From: Parerythrobacter sp.
Lineage (GTDB): Bacteria; Pseudomonadota; Alphaproteobacteria; Sphingomonadales; Sphingomonadaceae
DNA length: 64,000 nucleotides
Reading direction: 5' to 3'
Assembly (NCBI GenBank): GCA_028289565.1
Contig: JANQPE010000053.1
Span: forward strand, 1-64,000
Part shown: piece by piece, positions 1-8,915 of the stretch
Position numbering within the stretch: the stretch's first letter is position 1
Layout of the letters: every line of letters begins with the position of its first letter
Translations under genes and position numbers: made by a program
Notes under the pieces: generated by a model
The model's input: the letters and a program-made list of their open reading frames with translations, nothing else
Database searches by the model: none
Told to the model about the DNA's origin: nothing

Positions 1-287
1 TCCTGGTTCGGGCCGTTGAAACGTGAATAGACGAGACCTTCGGCACCACCGGGCCGCTTGCCGGTAATGCCCTCGAAATGCCGTTTGCCAGCGGCCGAAT
101 TTTCGAATGCGAAGGTCGAGGTGAGAAAGACCGGTGCCTTGAGCGACCCTTCGGACAGAGCGGGGTCGTAACCGTGCCCCATCATCAGCGTGCTCGGTTT
201 CATCGCGCGTCCGGCAATGGTGGTCACTTCCGGCTTCGGCTTGCGGCGCGGGGTCGGTTGTTCGGTGGGATCGATGGCGTCGGTCAT
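1..287 (-). CDS. Cys/Met-metabolism PLP-dependent enzyme (cystathionine gamma-synthase family), N-terminal part, truncated by window edge
   Basis: Minus-strand reading gives MTDAIDPTEQPTPRRKPKPEVTTIAGRAMKPSTLMMGHGYDPALSEGSLKAPVFLTSTFAFENSAAGKRHFEGITGKRPGGAEGLVYSRFNGPNQ, open to the window edge; the N-terminal pattern (P.F.TSTF.F...YSR..NP) is typical of this family. Confidence 0.8.
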   Translation of the reverse strand, partial: MTDAIDPTEQPTPRRKPKPEVTTIAGRAMKPSTLMMGHGYDPALSEGSLKAPVFLTSTFAFENSAAGKRHFEGITGKRPGGAEGLVYSRFNGPNQ

Positions 288-464
288 GGCGACGGTTCCT
301 TCCTGGTATCACGCTCCTAGGAAGGCAGGAGCTCGCATAAGGCGATCAGGGCCGGGGTTCCTAACCTCCGCAGGAACGCGTCTCCACCGGTCGCCATATT
401 TCGAGTCGCAAATATCGGGCGCGCTCGCGCAGTTCAATATCCGAATGCAACTCTTGCCCCGGAC

Positions 465-1877
465 CTATGCCAGCAAGGCGGCAACGCTCCACACCAATGC
501 AACGATCAGGACTATGCCGATCAGGTCGAGCAGGAGCCCCGCGCCGACCATGCGCTCGATCCGGATATGGCCGGTCGACCAGGCGATAGCGTTGGGTCCG
601 GTTCCGGCAGGGAGCATGAAGCCCCAGCTTGCCGCCAGCGCTGCCGGCATGGCCAGCAAGAGCGGATCGGCGCCGAGTGCGACGACCAGGCTCGCGACAA
701 CCGGGATGATCGCGGTGGCCGTTGCGACATTGCTGGCGAATTCGGTGATCAGCACGACCATCGCGACGATGGCCAGCGCGACCAGCGGCAAGGGCACGGC
801 CGAGAGCGGCAGCAGGGCATTGCCCAGCCACTCGGCCAGCCCCGAAGCCTGCATCCCCGCTGCCAGGGCGAGGCCGCCGCCAAACATCATGATTACACCC
901 CATGGTGCGCGGTCGGCCTCCTGCCATACCAGCAGCGGTCGCCCCGTGCCGTCGGGCAGCAGGAACAGTGCCAGCCCGGCGGCAATCGCGACGGTTCCGT
1001 CCGTGAGCGAACCCGCCGGCAGATAGGGAGCCAGAAGCGGGCGCGTCATCCATAGCAGGAACGTGATGGCGATAACCGGGACAAGGCGCCGTTCGGCGCT
1101 TGACCAGGGAGCCTTGTCATCGATCGCATCGCGCGCGGCGACGACGTCGAACGGATGCGATGCAACCTTTTGCATGCGCGAAATGATCCATGCCGCGAGC
1201 GGTACACCGAGGATGACGACAGGCAGGCCGAAGGCGGTCCATTTCACGAAGCTGATCTGCACGCCGATCGTTTCATCGAGCAGGCCGACCGCGATGGCAT
1301 TGGTCGGCGATCCGACGATCGTGCCAAGTCCGCCGATGCTGGCGGCAAAGGCTATTCCCATGGGAAGCGCGCCTGCCAGGCCCTCCTTCTCACCGGCGAT
1401 CAGGCCACCCCCAGCCAAGACCGCCATTGCCATCGGCATCATGATAAGTGTGGTGGAAGTATTGGAAATGAGCATCGAGAGCAGGGCGGCGCTGATCATG
1501 AAGGCCAATAGCAGTCGCGGTTGCCCGCCACCGGTCCCGATCGTTTTCAGAATTGCGAGCGACAGCCGTCGGTGCAGACCCGTTCTCTCGATCGCCAGTG
1601 CGATGAAGGCCCCACCCAGAAGAAGGAAGAGGATCGGCGAATAATAAGCACTTGCCGTTTCCTTGGCGTTCAGGACACCGGCGAAGGGGAGCACGATGAA
1701 GGGCAGCAGGGCCGTGGCCGTGAGCGGGATCGCCTCGGTCATCCACCATGTCGCCATCCACACAACCAGCCCCGCAACGTGCCAGGCTTCCGCGGGCATT
1801 CCGGCAGGGGGCGGAAAGACCAGCGTCGATGCAAAGGCGAGCAGCCCGGCGATGAAACCGATCCGGCGTGCAGTCAC
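465..1877 (-). CDS. DASS/SLC13-family anion (sodium:dicarboxylate/sulfate) transporter
   Basis: 470 aa, multiple hydrophobic segments, family-like SNTSTTLIMMP and EFASNVATATAIIPV motifs. Confidence 0.85.
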   Translation of the reverse strand: MTARRIGFIAGLLAFASTLVFPPPAGMPAEAWHVAGLVVWMATWWMTEAIPLTATALLPFIVLPFAGVLNAKETASAYYSPILFLLLGGAFIALAIERTGLHRRLSLAILKTIGTGGGQPRLLLAFMISAALLSMLISNTSTTLIMMPMAMAVLAGGGLIAGEKEGLAGALPMGIAFAASIGGLGTIVGSPTNAIAVGLLDETIGVQISFVKWTAFGLPVVILGVPLAAWIISRMQKVASHPFDVVAARDAIDDKAPWSSAERRLVPVIAITFLLWMTRPLLAPYLPAGSLTDGTVAIAAGLALFLLPDGTGRPLLVWQEADRAPWGVIMMFGGGLALAAGMQASGLAEWLGNALLPLSAVPLPLVALAIVAMVVLITEFASNVATATAIIPVVASLVVALGADPLLLAMPAALAASWGFMLPAGTGPNAIAWSTGHIRIERMVGAGLLLDLIGIVLIVALVWSVAALLA

Positions 1878-1906
1878 AAGTTCCCTCCCTACCCTTGGTC
1901 TTCAAA

Positions 1907-1942
1907 CCATAGATCGGGCCATAGATCGGGCCATAGATCGGG
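1907..1942. repeat. Three perfect tandem copies of the 12-mer ccatagatcggg
   Basis: Directly visible: ccatagatcggg at 1907-1918, 1919-1930, 1931-1942, intergenic. Confidence 0.95.
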
Positions 1943-1979
1943 GCGAGGCGGAACCGCTTTTCTCACAAAATTGGCGACT

Positions 1980-3161
1980 CTATTCGATCTCGCGATTGGC
2001 CTTGTCGCGCTCGGCGAGCTGTTCTGGCGTGAGAAAGATCACCCAGCCTTCGCGGCTGGCCCTGCGGCGTATCTTGCGATACTTGCGCTGCCTTTCGACC
2101 ACTAGCCGTCCGATATGGCGTGGTACGCCGATGGGGGGAGCGATCCCCCTGCCCAGGCCTGTCGGGTCGTAATTGATGGTGACGAGGCCATGTTCGGGAT
2201 CGCGCTCTCCACGTGCGAGGTCGGAAATGTCCTTTTCGTAGATCGAAGCCTTGATCGCCGATGTCCGGTCGATGAGCTTGCCGACGCGATCGGTTGCATA
2301 TTTGCGCAGGTGATCGCGCAATTCGCTGTCGCCGCCCCGGAAGAAATGGGGTGCCGCTTCTTCGTAGATCTTCGATACGTGCAGCGTCTCGCCGCGCTTC
2401 TCCGTCCCGCGCAGCGAGTTGACGAACTCGAAGGCCGCTTCGTCCAGCAGGGTGCCGACCTTGTTCGCCGCGAATGCTTCGCGCTGGATCGAAGGGCCGC
2501 CGATCTCGCCCCGGAAGAAACCGTAGATGACACGCGGGTCGCGCCAATTGGGAAAGACGATCCTGGTGCGGATATCGTGCGGACTCAGTGCGACGCCCGA
2601 CACGGTGACGATCTTGGCCTGGTCCAGCGGCAAGCGATCGGGCCCGATATTGATCCGCGAAGGTTGCTGGACGGGATAGGCTTTCGCGATCTGCTCGATC
2701 ACCGCGACATTGTGCAGGTTCATCCAGTAGGCGAGCTGTTCGTTGCGGGGCAGGGCGGAGATATCGACCAGATCGGCCGTGCGTTCCAGGTCCTCGCGAT
2801 AGGCGGTAAGAGCGTCAATCTGTTCCTGTTCGAGGAAAGAGAACGCTACGCGGTTGCCTTCGAGGCGCAGGCGCGAATCGTGGCCGAAAATGAAACGCGA
2901 ACCCAATGCCGGCTCGACCCTCGGCGCGCCTTCGCGGATCGAGCGGCCCATGCGGTATACGAAATATTTGAGCGCCTCGTCCCAATGCGAATAGTCGATC
3001 CGGGTCTCCGACGTTGCCTTGCGCGGCGTGAAGCGGGCGTATGACTGGCCGGCCTGTGCCGCGGCGGCGGTGTGAAACAGGCCTGTTTCTCGCGACGAGA
3101 CCGGCGTTGCGAACAGGGCGAGGACGAGCGCCGAGCCGCCGATTGTTGAAAGCTTGTGCAT
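1980..3161 (-). CDS. DUF547 domain-containing protein
   Basis: 393 aa, N-terminal signal-like segment, DUF547-like 'NEQLAYWMNLHNVAVIEQI' and 'WRDPRVIYGFFRGEIGGPSI'. Confidence 0.8.
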   Translation of the reverse strand: MHKLSTIGGSALVLALFATPVSSRETGLFHTAAAAQAGQSYARFTPRKATSETRIDYSHWDEALKYFVYRMGRSIREGAPRVEPALGSRFIFGHDSRLRLEGNRVAFSFLEQEQIDALTAYREDLERTADLVDISALPRNEQLAYWMNLHNVAVIEQIAKAYPVQQPSRINIGPDRLPLDQAKIVTVSGVALSPHDIRTRIVFPNWRDPRVIYGFFRGEIGGPSIQREAFAANKVGTLLDEAAFEFVNSLRGTEKRGETLHVSKIYEEAAPHFFRGGDSELRDHLRKYATDRVGKLIDRTSAIKASIYEKDISDLARGERDPEHGLVTINYDPTGLGRGIAPPIGVPRHIGRLVVERQRKYRKIRRRASREGWVIFLTPEQLAERDKANREIE

Positions 3162-3281
3162 GCAGGCAGGATAACACGATTATCGCAAACGGCCAGCCGC
3201 AATCCGGCTTGCCGCTTCAAGACCCGGCGACCGATGCTTTCGGCGAATCACCATACTGTCTCCGGCGAAGCGGGAAATCCC

Positions 3282-3824
3282 CTATTTCGGAGCCAGAACC
3301 ATCAGCATCTGGCGCCCTTCGAGTCTCGGGAAAGCCTCGACTTTCGCGATGTCCGCCGTATCGTCCTGAACCCGGCGAAGCAGATCCATGCCCAGGTTCT
3401 GGTGCGCCATTTCGCGCCCGCGGAAACGGAGCGTGATCTTCACCTTGTCGCCATTGTCGATGAACTTGTTCACATTGCGCATCTTCACGTCGTAATCATG
3501 CGTGTCGATGTTCGGGCGCATCTTCACTTCCTTGATGTCCTGCGTCTTTTGCGTCTTGCGCGCCGCATTGGCCTTTTTCTGGGCTTCGTAGCGGTACTTG
3601 CCGACATCGAGGAACTTGCACACGGGCGGATCGGCGTTGGGCGAAACCTCGACGAGGTTCAGGCCGACATCGGCGGCCTGTTCGATCGCTTCGTTGGTGT
3701 ACATGACGCCGAGGTTCTCACCTTCGTGGTCGATCACGCGCACCTTGTCGCTCTGGATCATGTTATCGTAGCGCGGGCCGCTCTTGACGGGTGGCTGAAG
3801 TATGCGCCGGGGTGGACGGGCTAT
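3282..3824 (-). CDS. infC: Translation initiation factor IF-3, apparent AUA start
   Basis: The ORF-track protein (MIQSDKVRVIDHEGENLGV...) is IF-3; reading in frame upstream gives I-ARPPRRILQPPVKSGPRYDN-M, with aggaga (complement of 3832-3837) 7 nt before an ATA codon at 3824-3822. Confidence 0.9.
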   Translation of the reverse strand: MARPPRRILQPPVKSGPRYDNMIQSDKVRVIDHEGENLGVMYTNEAIEQAADVGLNLVEVSPNADPPVCKFLDVGKYRYEAQKKANAARKTQKTQDIKEVKMRPNIDTHDYDVKMRNVNKFIDNGDKVKITLRFRGREMAHQNLGMDLLRRVQDDTADIAKVEAFPRLEGRQMLMVLAPK

Positions 3825-3897
3825 GGGGCAGTCTCCTGAAATTGCCGTTGCTGGAGCGGCTTATGTAGGGAACTGTATCGGAATTCGAAAGGGTGAA

Positions 3898-4590
3898 TCA
3901 CGCCGCACGCCGCCAGAGAGGGAATTGGGCCAGTTTTCCGCGCGCGGGCAGGAGCGCGTCGATCTTCTCGGCAGGCTGTAATGCGCGCAGGATCGCTGGA
4001 TCGCCGGCATCCATCCCTCCAGTCAGGGAGCCGAAAGCAGGCAGGATCATCCGGTCCGCTCGCTTGCCATTGCTGCTCATGACCGTACAGGCCCGCGCAA
4101 CATGCCGTCCGCGTACATTCACGCGCAGCTTGGGGTGGAAATGCCCTGACAGCTCCGGGCGGGTCTCTCCCGGTTTCGCTTCGTGCCGCAGCACCACGCC
4201 GGCAAGTTCCAGCTCCCCGACGACAGTGCCGCCATTGCCTGCCGCCATCGCGGGATCGTGATTACCTGTGATCCATACCCAGTCGACAGCCCGGGTGAGT
4301 GCGGCGAGCATGCCGGCAGCGTGTTCCTCCAGCCGGGCGCTACCGTCATTATCGTGGAAGTTGTCGCCCAGGGTATAGACGCGGCGGGCACCCGTTTCGC
4401 GGATTGCAAGCGCGACCCGCTCGAGCGTCTCGCGCGAATCGTATGGAGGCAGCATCTGGCCGTGCCGTGCGTAGAAGCTTGCCTGTTCGAGGTGCAGGTC
4501 GGCCACAAGCAGCGCCGATTCGCGCGGCCAGTAGAGCGCGCGACCCTGGGTGAGGACGAACTCCTCGCCTGCGAACGAAAGGGGAACCAT
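3898..4590 (-). CDS. pdeM: Ligase-associated DNA damage response endonuclease PdeM-like metallophosphoesterase
   Basis: Calcineurin-like motifs VADLHLE, TLGDNFHD, ITGNHDP, SGHFHPK. The ORF extends to 4647, but homology-like sequence begins at MVPLSFAGEEFVL (4590). Confidence 0.8.
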   Translation of the reverse strand: MVPLSFAGEEFVLTQGRALYWPRESALLVADLHLEQASFYARHGQMLPPYDSRETLERVALAIRETGARRVYTLGDNFHDNDGSARLEEHAAGMLAALTRAVDWVWITGNHDPAMAAGNGGTVVGELELAGVVLRHEAKPGETRPELSGHFHPKLRVNVRGRHVARACTVMSSNGKRADRMILPAFGSLTGGMDAGDPAILRALQPAEKIDALLPARGKLAQFPLWRRAA

Positions 4591-4640
4591 CGGCTCCACT
4601 TGCCGCACGCCTCGGGCTTTGGCAAGGCATCGGACGGAGC

Positions 4641-4654
4641 TTGACACAGATCAA
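4641..4654. promoter_or_regulatory. FNR/Anr/FixK-type box TTGAC-ACAG-ATCAA upstream of hemF
   Basis: Exact 14-mer ttgacacagatcaa matches TTGA(T/C)-N4-(A/G)TCAA; about 85 bp upstream of the hemF start. Confidence 0.65.
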
Positions 4655-4738
4655 CGCCGTGCCTTTCTTGTTGAGGCAGTGGGGCGGTCGCGGCATCGCG
4701 ATTGGTGCCATGCCCACATCATTGGAAGTGAAGAGGAC

Positions 4739-5596
4739 ATGACCGACTGGACCGATCATACATCCCGCGCGAAAACATGGTTCGAGGATCTGCGCACGCA
4801 TATTTGCAGCGAGTTCGAAGCGATCGAGCGTGAGGCTGGCAGCGATGCCGCGTTCGAATACACCGAATGGGACCGCGAGGAAGAGGGCAATCCCGATCCG
4901 GGCGGCGGGACGCAGGGCCTGATGAAGGGCGCGGTATTCGAAAAGGTCGGCGTCAACGTTTCGACCGTGCGTGGCAATTTCTCTCCTGAATTCGCCGCTT
5001 CCATCAATGGTGCAAGTGCCGAAAATCCCGGCTTTACCGCCACGGGGATCAGCCTGGTTGCCCACATGGCCAACCCGCATGTGCCGGCGGTGCATATGAA
5101 CACCCGCTTCCTGACGACGCAAGCGGCATGGTTCGGTGGCGGCGCCGATCTCAACCCCCCGATCCCCTATGACGAGGATACCGGGGAATTCCACGCTGCG
5201 TTTCGCGCCGCCTGTGCGAGACATAACCCGACCTATTACGATCGCTTCAGGAAATGGGCGGACGAATATTTCTTCATCCCCCATCGTGGCGTTCATCGCG
5301 GTGTGGGCGGGATCTTCTACGATCACCTCGAATGCGCCGACGAGGCGGGGTGGGAGCGTAATTTCGCCTTCACGCAGGATGTCGGGCGTGCGTTCCTCGA
5401 CATCTTCCCCAAGCTCGTTCGCCGCCGGATGGGCAGCGATTTCACCGATGCCGAAAAACGGCGGCAACTTGAGTGGCGCGGGCGCTACGCCGAATTCAAT
5501 CTCGTCTACGACCGCGGCACGCTGTTCGGCCTCAAGACAGGTGGTAATGTCGACGCCATCCTTATGAGCCTGCCGCCCGAAGCGGTATGGAATTGA
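4739..5596 (+). CDS. hemF: Oxygen-dependent coproporphyrinogen III oxidase
   Basis: Family motifs 'NFSPEFAAS', 'NPHVPAVHMNTRF', 'WFGGGADLNP', 'RGVGGIFYDHL', 'GRYAEFNLVYDRGTLFGL'. Start placed at ATGACCGACTGGACC rather than the ORF-track 4550 start. Confidence 0.95.
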   Translation: MTDWTDHTSRAKTWFEDLRTHICSEFEAIEREAGSDAAFEYTEWDREEEGNPDPGGGTQGLMKGAVFEKVGVNVSTVRGNFSPEFAASINGASAENPGFTATGISLVAHMANPHVPAVHMNTRFLTTQAAWFGGGADLNPPIPYDEDTGEFHAAFRAACARHNPTYYDRFRKWADEYFFIPHRGVHRGVGGIFYDHLECADEAGWERNFAFTQDVGRAFLDIFPKLVRRRMGSDFTDAEKRRQLEWRGRYAEFNLVYDRGTLFGLKTGGNVDAILMSLPPEAVWN

Positions 5597-5665
5597 ACTT
5601 CAGCATCGCGTAAGCTGGCATTCCCCAACCTTCATTTCCCATTTCGTCGCTCGCCGGAGATACCC

Positions 5666-7543
5666 ATGCGCTTTCTTGCCGCTTTCACCCTGCTTTTCGC
5701 AACCGCTTGTACGCAAGCGGGGTTACCGGCCGACGAAGCCCCTGCCGTCTCTCCCATCCTCAGCAGTGAGGATGCGGTCGACGACCAGACCTTTGCCGAA
5801 CCGCTCAAGGCGCGCGTGAGTCATGTCGACCTCGATCTCGATCTCGATTTCGAAAGCCGGACCGTGTCCGGCACGGCCATGCTCGATATCGAAGCGAAGG
5901 ATGGTGTCGACACGGTTATCCTCGACAATGACGGTCTGGCGATCGCAAGCGTCACCGACGCGCAAGGCAACCCGCTCGACTATGAGATCGGCGAGGCGGT
6001 CGATGGCAAGGGCGCGCCCTTCACCATCACCATGGGAGACGCGCGCGAGATCACCATTTCCTATTCGGCCGAGGATGCGGCGGCGATGCAGTGGCTTGGC
6101 GCCGAGCAGACATCAGGCGGCAAGCATCCGTTCCTGTTCAGCCAGGGACAGGCGACGCTCAACCGGACCTGGATTCCGACGCAGGACAGCCCCGGTATCC
6201 GTCAGACCTGGTCGGCCCGGATCACCGCGCCGGAGGCTCTGACCGTGGTGATGTCCGGCCTTTCGCAGGGTGAGCCGGAGGAAACCGAAGGCGGCAAGCG
6301 GGCCTTTACCTTTGACATGGACAAGCCGGTTGCTCCCTACCTGATCGCGATCGCAGCGGGTGATATCGAATTCCGCGAGCTTGGTTCGCGTACGGGTGTG
6401 TGGGCCGAACCCGAGGTGATCGATCGCGCGGCCCGGGAAGTCGAGGATGTCGAATCGATGGTCGAAGCGGCGGAAGAGCTTTACGGCCCTTACCGCTGGG
6501 GCCGGTACGACATGATCGTACTGCCGCCCGCTTTCCCCTATGGCGGGATGGAAAACCCGGTGATGACCTTCCTTACGCCTACCTTCATCGCGGGGGACAA
6601 ATCGAACAACGGGCTGATCGCGCACGAGCTGGCGCATAGCTGGTCGGGCAACCTCGTCACCAACGCGGTTTGGGGCGACGGCTGGCTGAACGAGGGCGTT
6701 ACGTCCTATTTCGAGAACCGCATTGTCGAAGCAATCTATGGCGAGAAGCGTGCCGAGCAGGAAGCCGCATTGTCTTTCGCCAATATCGAGGAAACGCTTG
6801 CCGAAGTGGGCGATGATGCCCCCGGCACCGCACTCCACACCGACGGCAAGGGCGAACTGATCGGCAGCGCGATCGCCTACGACAAGGGGCACTTCTTCCT
6901 GCGCACGGTCGAGCGAGCGGTTGGCCGCGAGCGGTTCGACGCGTGGTTACGCCAGTGGTTCGACAACCACGCCTTCCAGCCTGCGACGAGCCGGATGCTG
7001 CTCGACGACATGATGGAGAATCTCGTCGAGAGCGGGGATGAGGCGAAGCAACTCCAACTGCGCGAGTGGATTTTCGAGCCCGGCTTGCCGGACAATGTCG
7101 CGCGGCCCGATCCGGCGGCGTTCGCCCAGGTCGACAGTGCGGTTGAAGCCTATGCGGGCGAGGGAACGGTCCCCGAGGTCAGATGGTCCGACTGGACGTC
7201 GGCCGAGCGCCAGCGCTTCCTCGACAATATCCCGAAGGAACGCAGCGCCGACCAGCTCGCCGAACTGAACGAGGCGCTGGCGCTGTCCGAGACAGGCAAT
7301 AACGAGGAGCTGTTCCTGTGGCTCGAACTGGCGCTGGCCAATCGCTATGATTCCGCGGTGCCCCAGGCGGAGGAATTCCTTGCCGAAGTCGGCCGAGCCA
7401 AGTTCGTCCGCCCGCTGTTCACCGTGCTGATGGGCGAAGGCGGTTGGGGCCAACCCATCGCCCGTCGCATCTACGCCAAGACCCGCGAGCGCTATCACTC
7501 CGTGACGCAAGGTGGAGTGGACCGGGTGTTGCAGGGTCCGTAA
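5666..7543 (+). CDS. M1-family zinc metallopeptidase, probable lipoprotein
   Basis: HELAHSWSGNLVTNAVWGDGWLNEG (HExxH-x18-E) and GGMENP; N-terminal lipobox-like FATACT. Confidence 0.9.
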   Translation: MRFLAAFTLLFATACTQAGLPADEAPAVSPILSSEDAVDDQTFAEPLKARVSHVDLDLDLDFESRTVSGTAMLDIEAKDGVDTVILDNDGLAIASVTDAQGNPLDYEIGEAVDGKGAPFTITMGDAREITISYSAEDAAAMQWLGAEQTSGGKHPFLFSQGQATLNRTWIPTQDSPGIRQTWSARITAPEALTVVMSGLSQGEPEETEGGKRAFTFDMDKPVAPYLIAIAAGDIEFRELGSRTGVWAEPEVIDRAAREVEDVESMVEAAEELYGPYRWGRYDMIVLPPAFPYGGMENPVMTFLTPTFIAGDKSNNGLIAHELAHSWSGNLVTNAVWGDGWLNEGVTSYFENRIVEAIYGEKRAEQEAALSFANIEETLAEVGDDAPGTALHTDGKGELIGSAIAYDKGHFFLRTVERAVGRERFDAWLRQWFDNHAFQPATSRMLLDDMMENLVESGDEAKQLQLREWIFEPGLPDNVARPDPAAFAQVDSAVEAYAGEGTVPEVRWSDWTSAERQRFLDNIPKERSADQLAELNEALALSETGNNEELFLWLELALANRYDSAVPQAEEFLAEVGRAKFVRPLFTVLMGEGGWGQPIARRIYAKTRERYHSVTQGGVDRVLQGP

Positions 7544-7661
7544 CCCTGGTGTGACCGCGATGGCGCACTGGCATGCAAAATGCGCCGGGCTGGCGAATTC
7601 CAGTCAACAGGCGAATGAGGCCGGCCTAAACGCTCTGCCCTGAGGGGGGTAGGCGCGGGCC

Positions 7662-8864
7662 ATGAACCGCAATCTGATCATCTTGGCGATGATTGTCTTC
7701 ATCGACATGGCGGGCATTGGCCTGATCATGCCGGTGATGCCGTCGCTTATTCAGGGTTTGACGGGTGAGGGCATAGATCGCGCAGCGGAATATGGTGGCT
7801 GGCTGCTGTTTTCCTACGCGCTGATGCAGTTCCTGTTCGCGCCCGTGATTGGCGGGCTTAGCGACCGTTTCGGGCGTCGCCCCGTATTGCTTATAACTCT
7901 CGCGGTGCTTGGCGTGGACTATGCTGTCATGGCCTGGGCGCCCACGCTCGCCTGGCTGTTTTTCGGGCGGATCGTGTCAGGCATCATGGGTGCGAGCTGG
8001 GCTGCGGCGAATAGCTGTATCGCCGATTCCATCGAGCCGGATAAGCGCGGGGCGGCCTTCGGCCTTCTCGGCGGTGCTGGCGCGACGGGTTTCGTGATCG
8101 GCCCTGCGATCGGCGGGGTCATCGGGCAATATGGCGATCGCCTGCCCTTCTTTGCCGCCATGCTGATGTGCTTTCTCGGAGTGGTGTTGGGCCTTGCCTG
8201 GTTCAAGGAGTCTCTGCCCGAGGAAAAGCGTCGCCGTTTCGACCTGTTCCGCGCCAATCCGTTTGGATCGATCATCCAGATGAGCAAGGTCCCGCTGGTC
8301 ATCGGCCTGCTCTGCGCAATCTTTTTCATGCAGCTTGCCAGCCAATCGCAGATTGCCGTGTGGGCCTATTATGGAACCGCCAGCTTCGGCTGGTCTCCAC
8401 TCGTCATCGGGATAACCATCGCTTTCTATGGCTTGCTGCTGGCCTTCGCGCAGGGATTTCTGTCCGGTTGGTCGATCAGGCGCTTCGGTGCTGTCCGGAC
8501 GGCCAGTGTCAGCCTTTGTTTCGCAGTCCCCTCTTTCCTTATCCTGGCTTTCGCGCCCAACACTGCGGTGGTCGTGGCCGGCATGATTATCGGCTCGCTC
8601 GCCGGGATGTGCTTCCCGGCCATGCAGCAATTGATGACGCAGCGAATTCCCGAGAACGCACAGGGAGAATTGCAGGGCTCCATCGCCAGCATGATCAGCC
8701 TCACTTCGATACCCGGTCCGCCGATCATGACCGGGGTCTTTGCGGTCTATGCCGACGCGACTGGCCTGTTTCTCCCCGGCGCGCCGTTCGTGTTGTCGGC
8801 TGTCCTCATGGTCGTCGCAGTGGCAATTCTCACCACGACCCTCCATCGCCATGCCCGCGCCTAG
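7662..8864 (+). CDS. MFS transporter, TetA/TCR-like
   Basis: 400 aa; MNRNLIILAMIVFIDMAGIGLIMPVMPSLI, GGLSDRFGRRPVLL motif A. Confidence 0.85.
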   Translation: MNRNLIILAMIVFIDMAGIGLIMPVMPSLIQGLTGEGIDRAAEYGGWLLFSYALMQFLFAPVIGGLSDRFGRRPVLLITLAVLGVDYAVMAWAPTLAWLFFGRIVSGIMGASWAAANSCIADSIEPDKRGAAFGLLGGAGATGFVIGPAIGGVIGQYGDRLPFFAAMLMCFLGVVLGLAWFKESLPEEKRRRFDLFRANPFGSIIQMSKVPLVIGLLCAIFFMQLASQSQIAVWAYYGTASFGWSPLVIGITIAFYGLLLAFAQGFLSGWSIRRFGAVRTASVSLCFAVPSFLILAFAPNTAVVVAGMIIGSLAGMCFPAMQQLMTQRIPENAQGELQGSIASMISLTSIPGPPIMTGVFAVYADATGLFLPGAPFVLSAVLMVVAVAILTTTLHRHARA

Positions 8865-8915
8865 CCTCTTTTTGCATTGCAATAAGGGACCATTTGCCCG
8901 CATCATCACCGCACC

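Noticed and set aside
4349-5467. 372-aa minus-strand ORF opposite hemF/pdeM
   Set aside because: Antisense shadow of hemF and pdeM; no motif.
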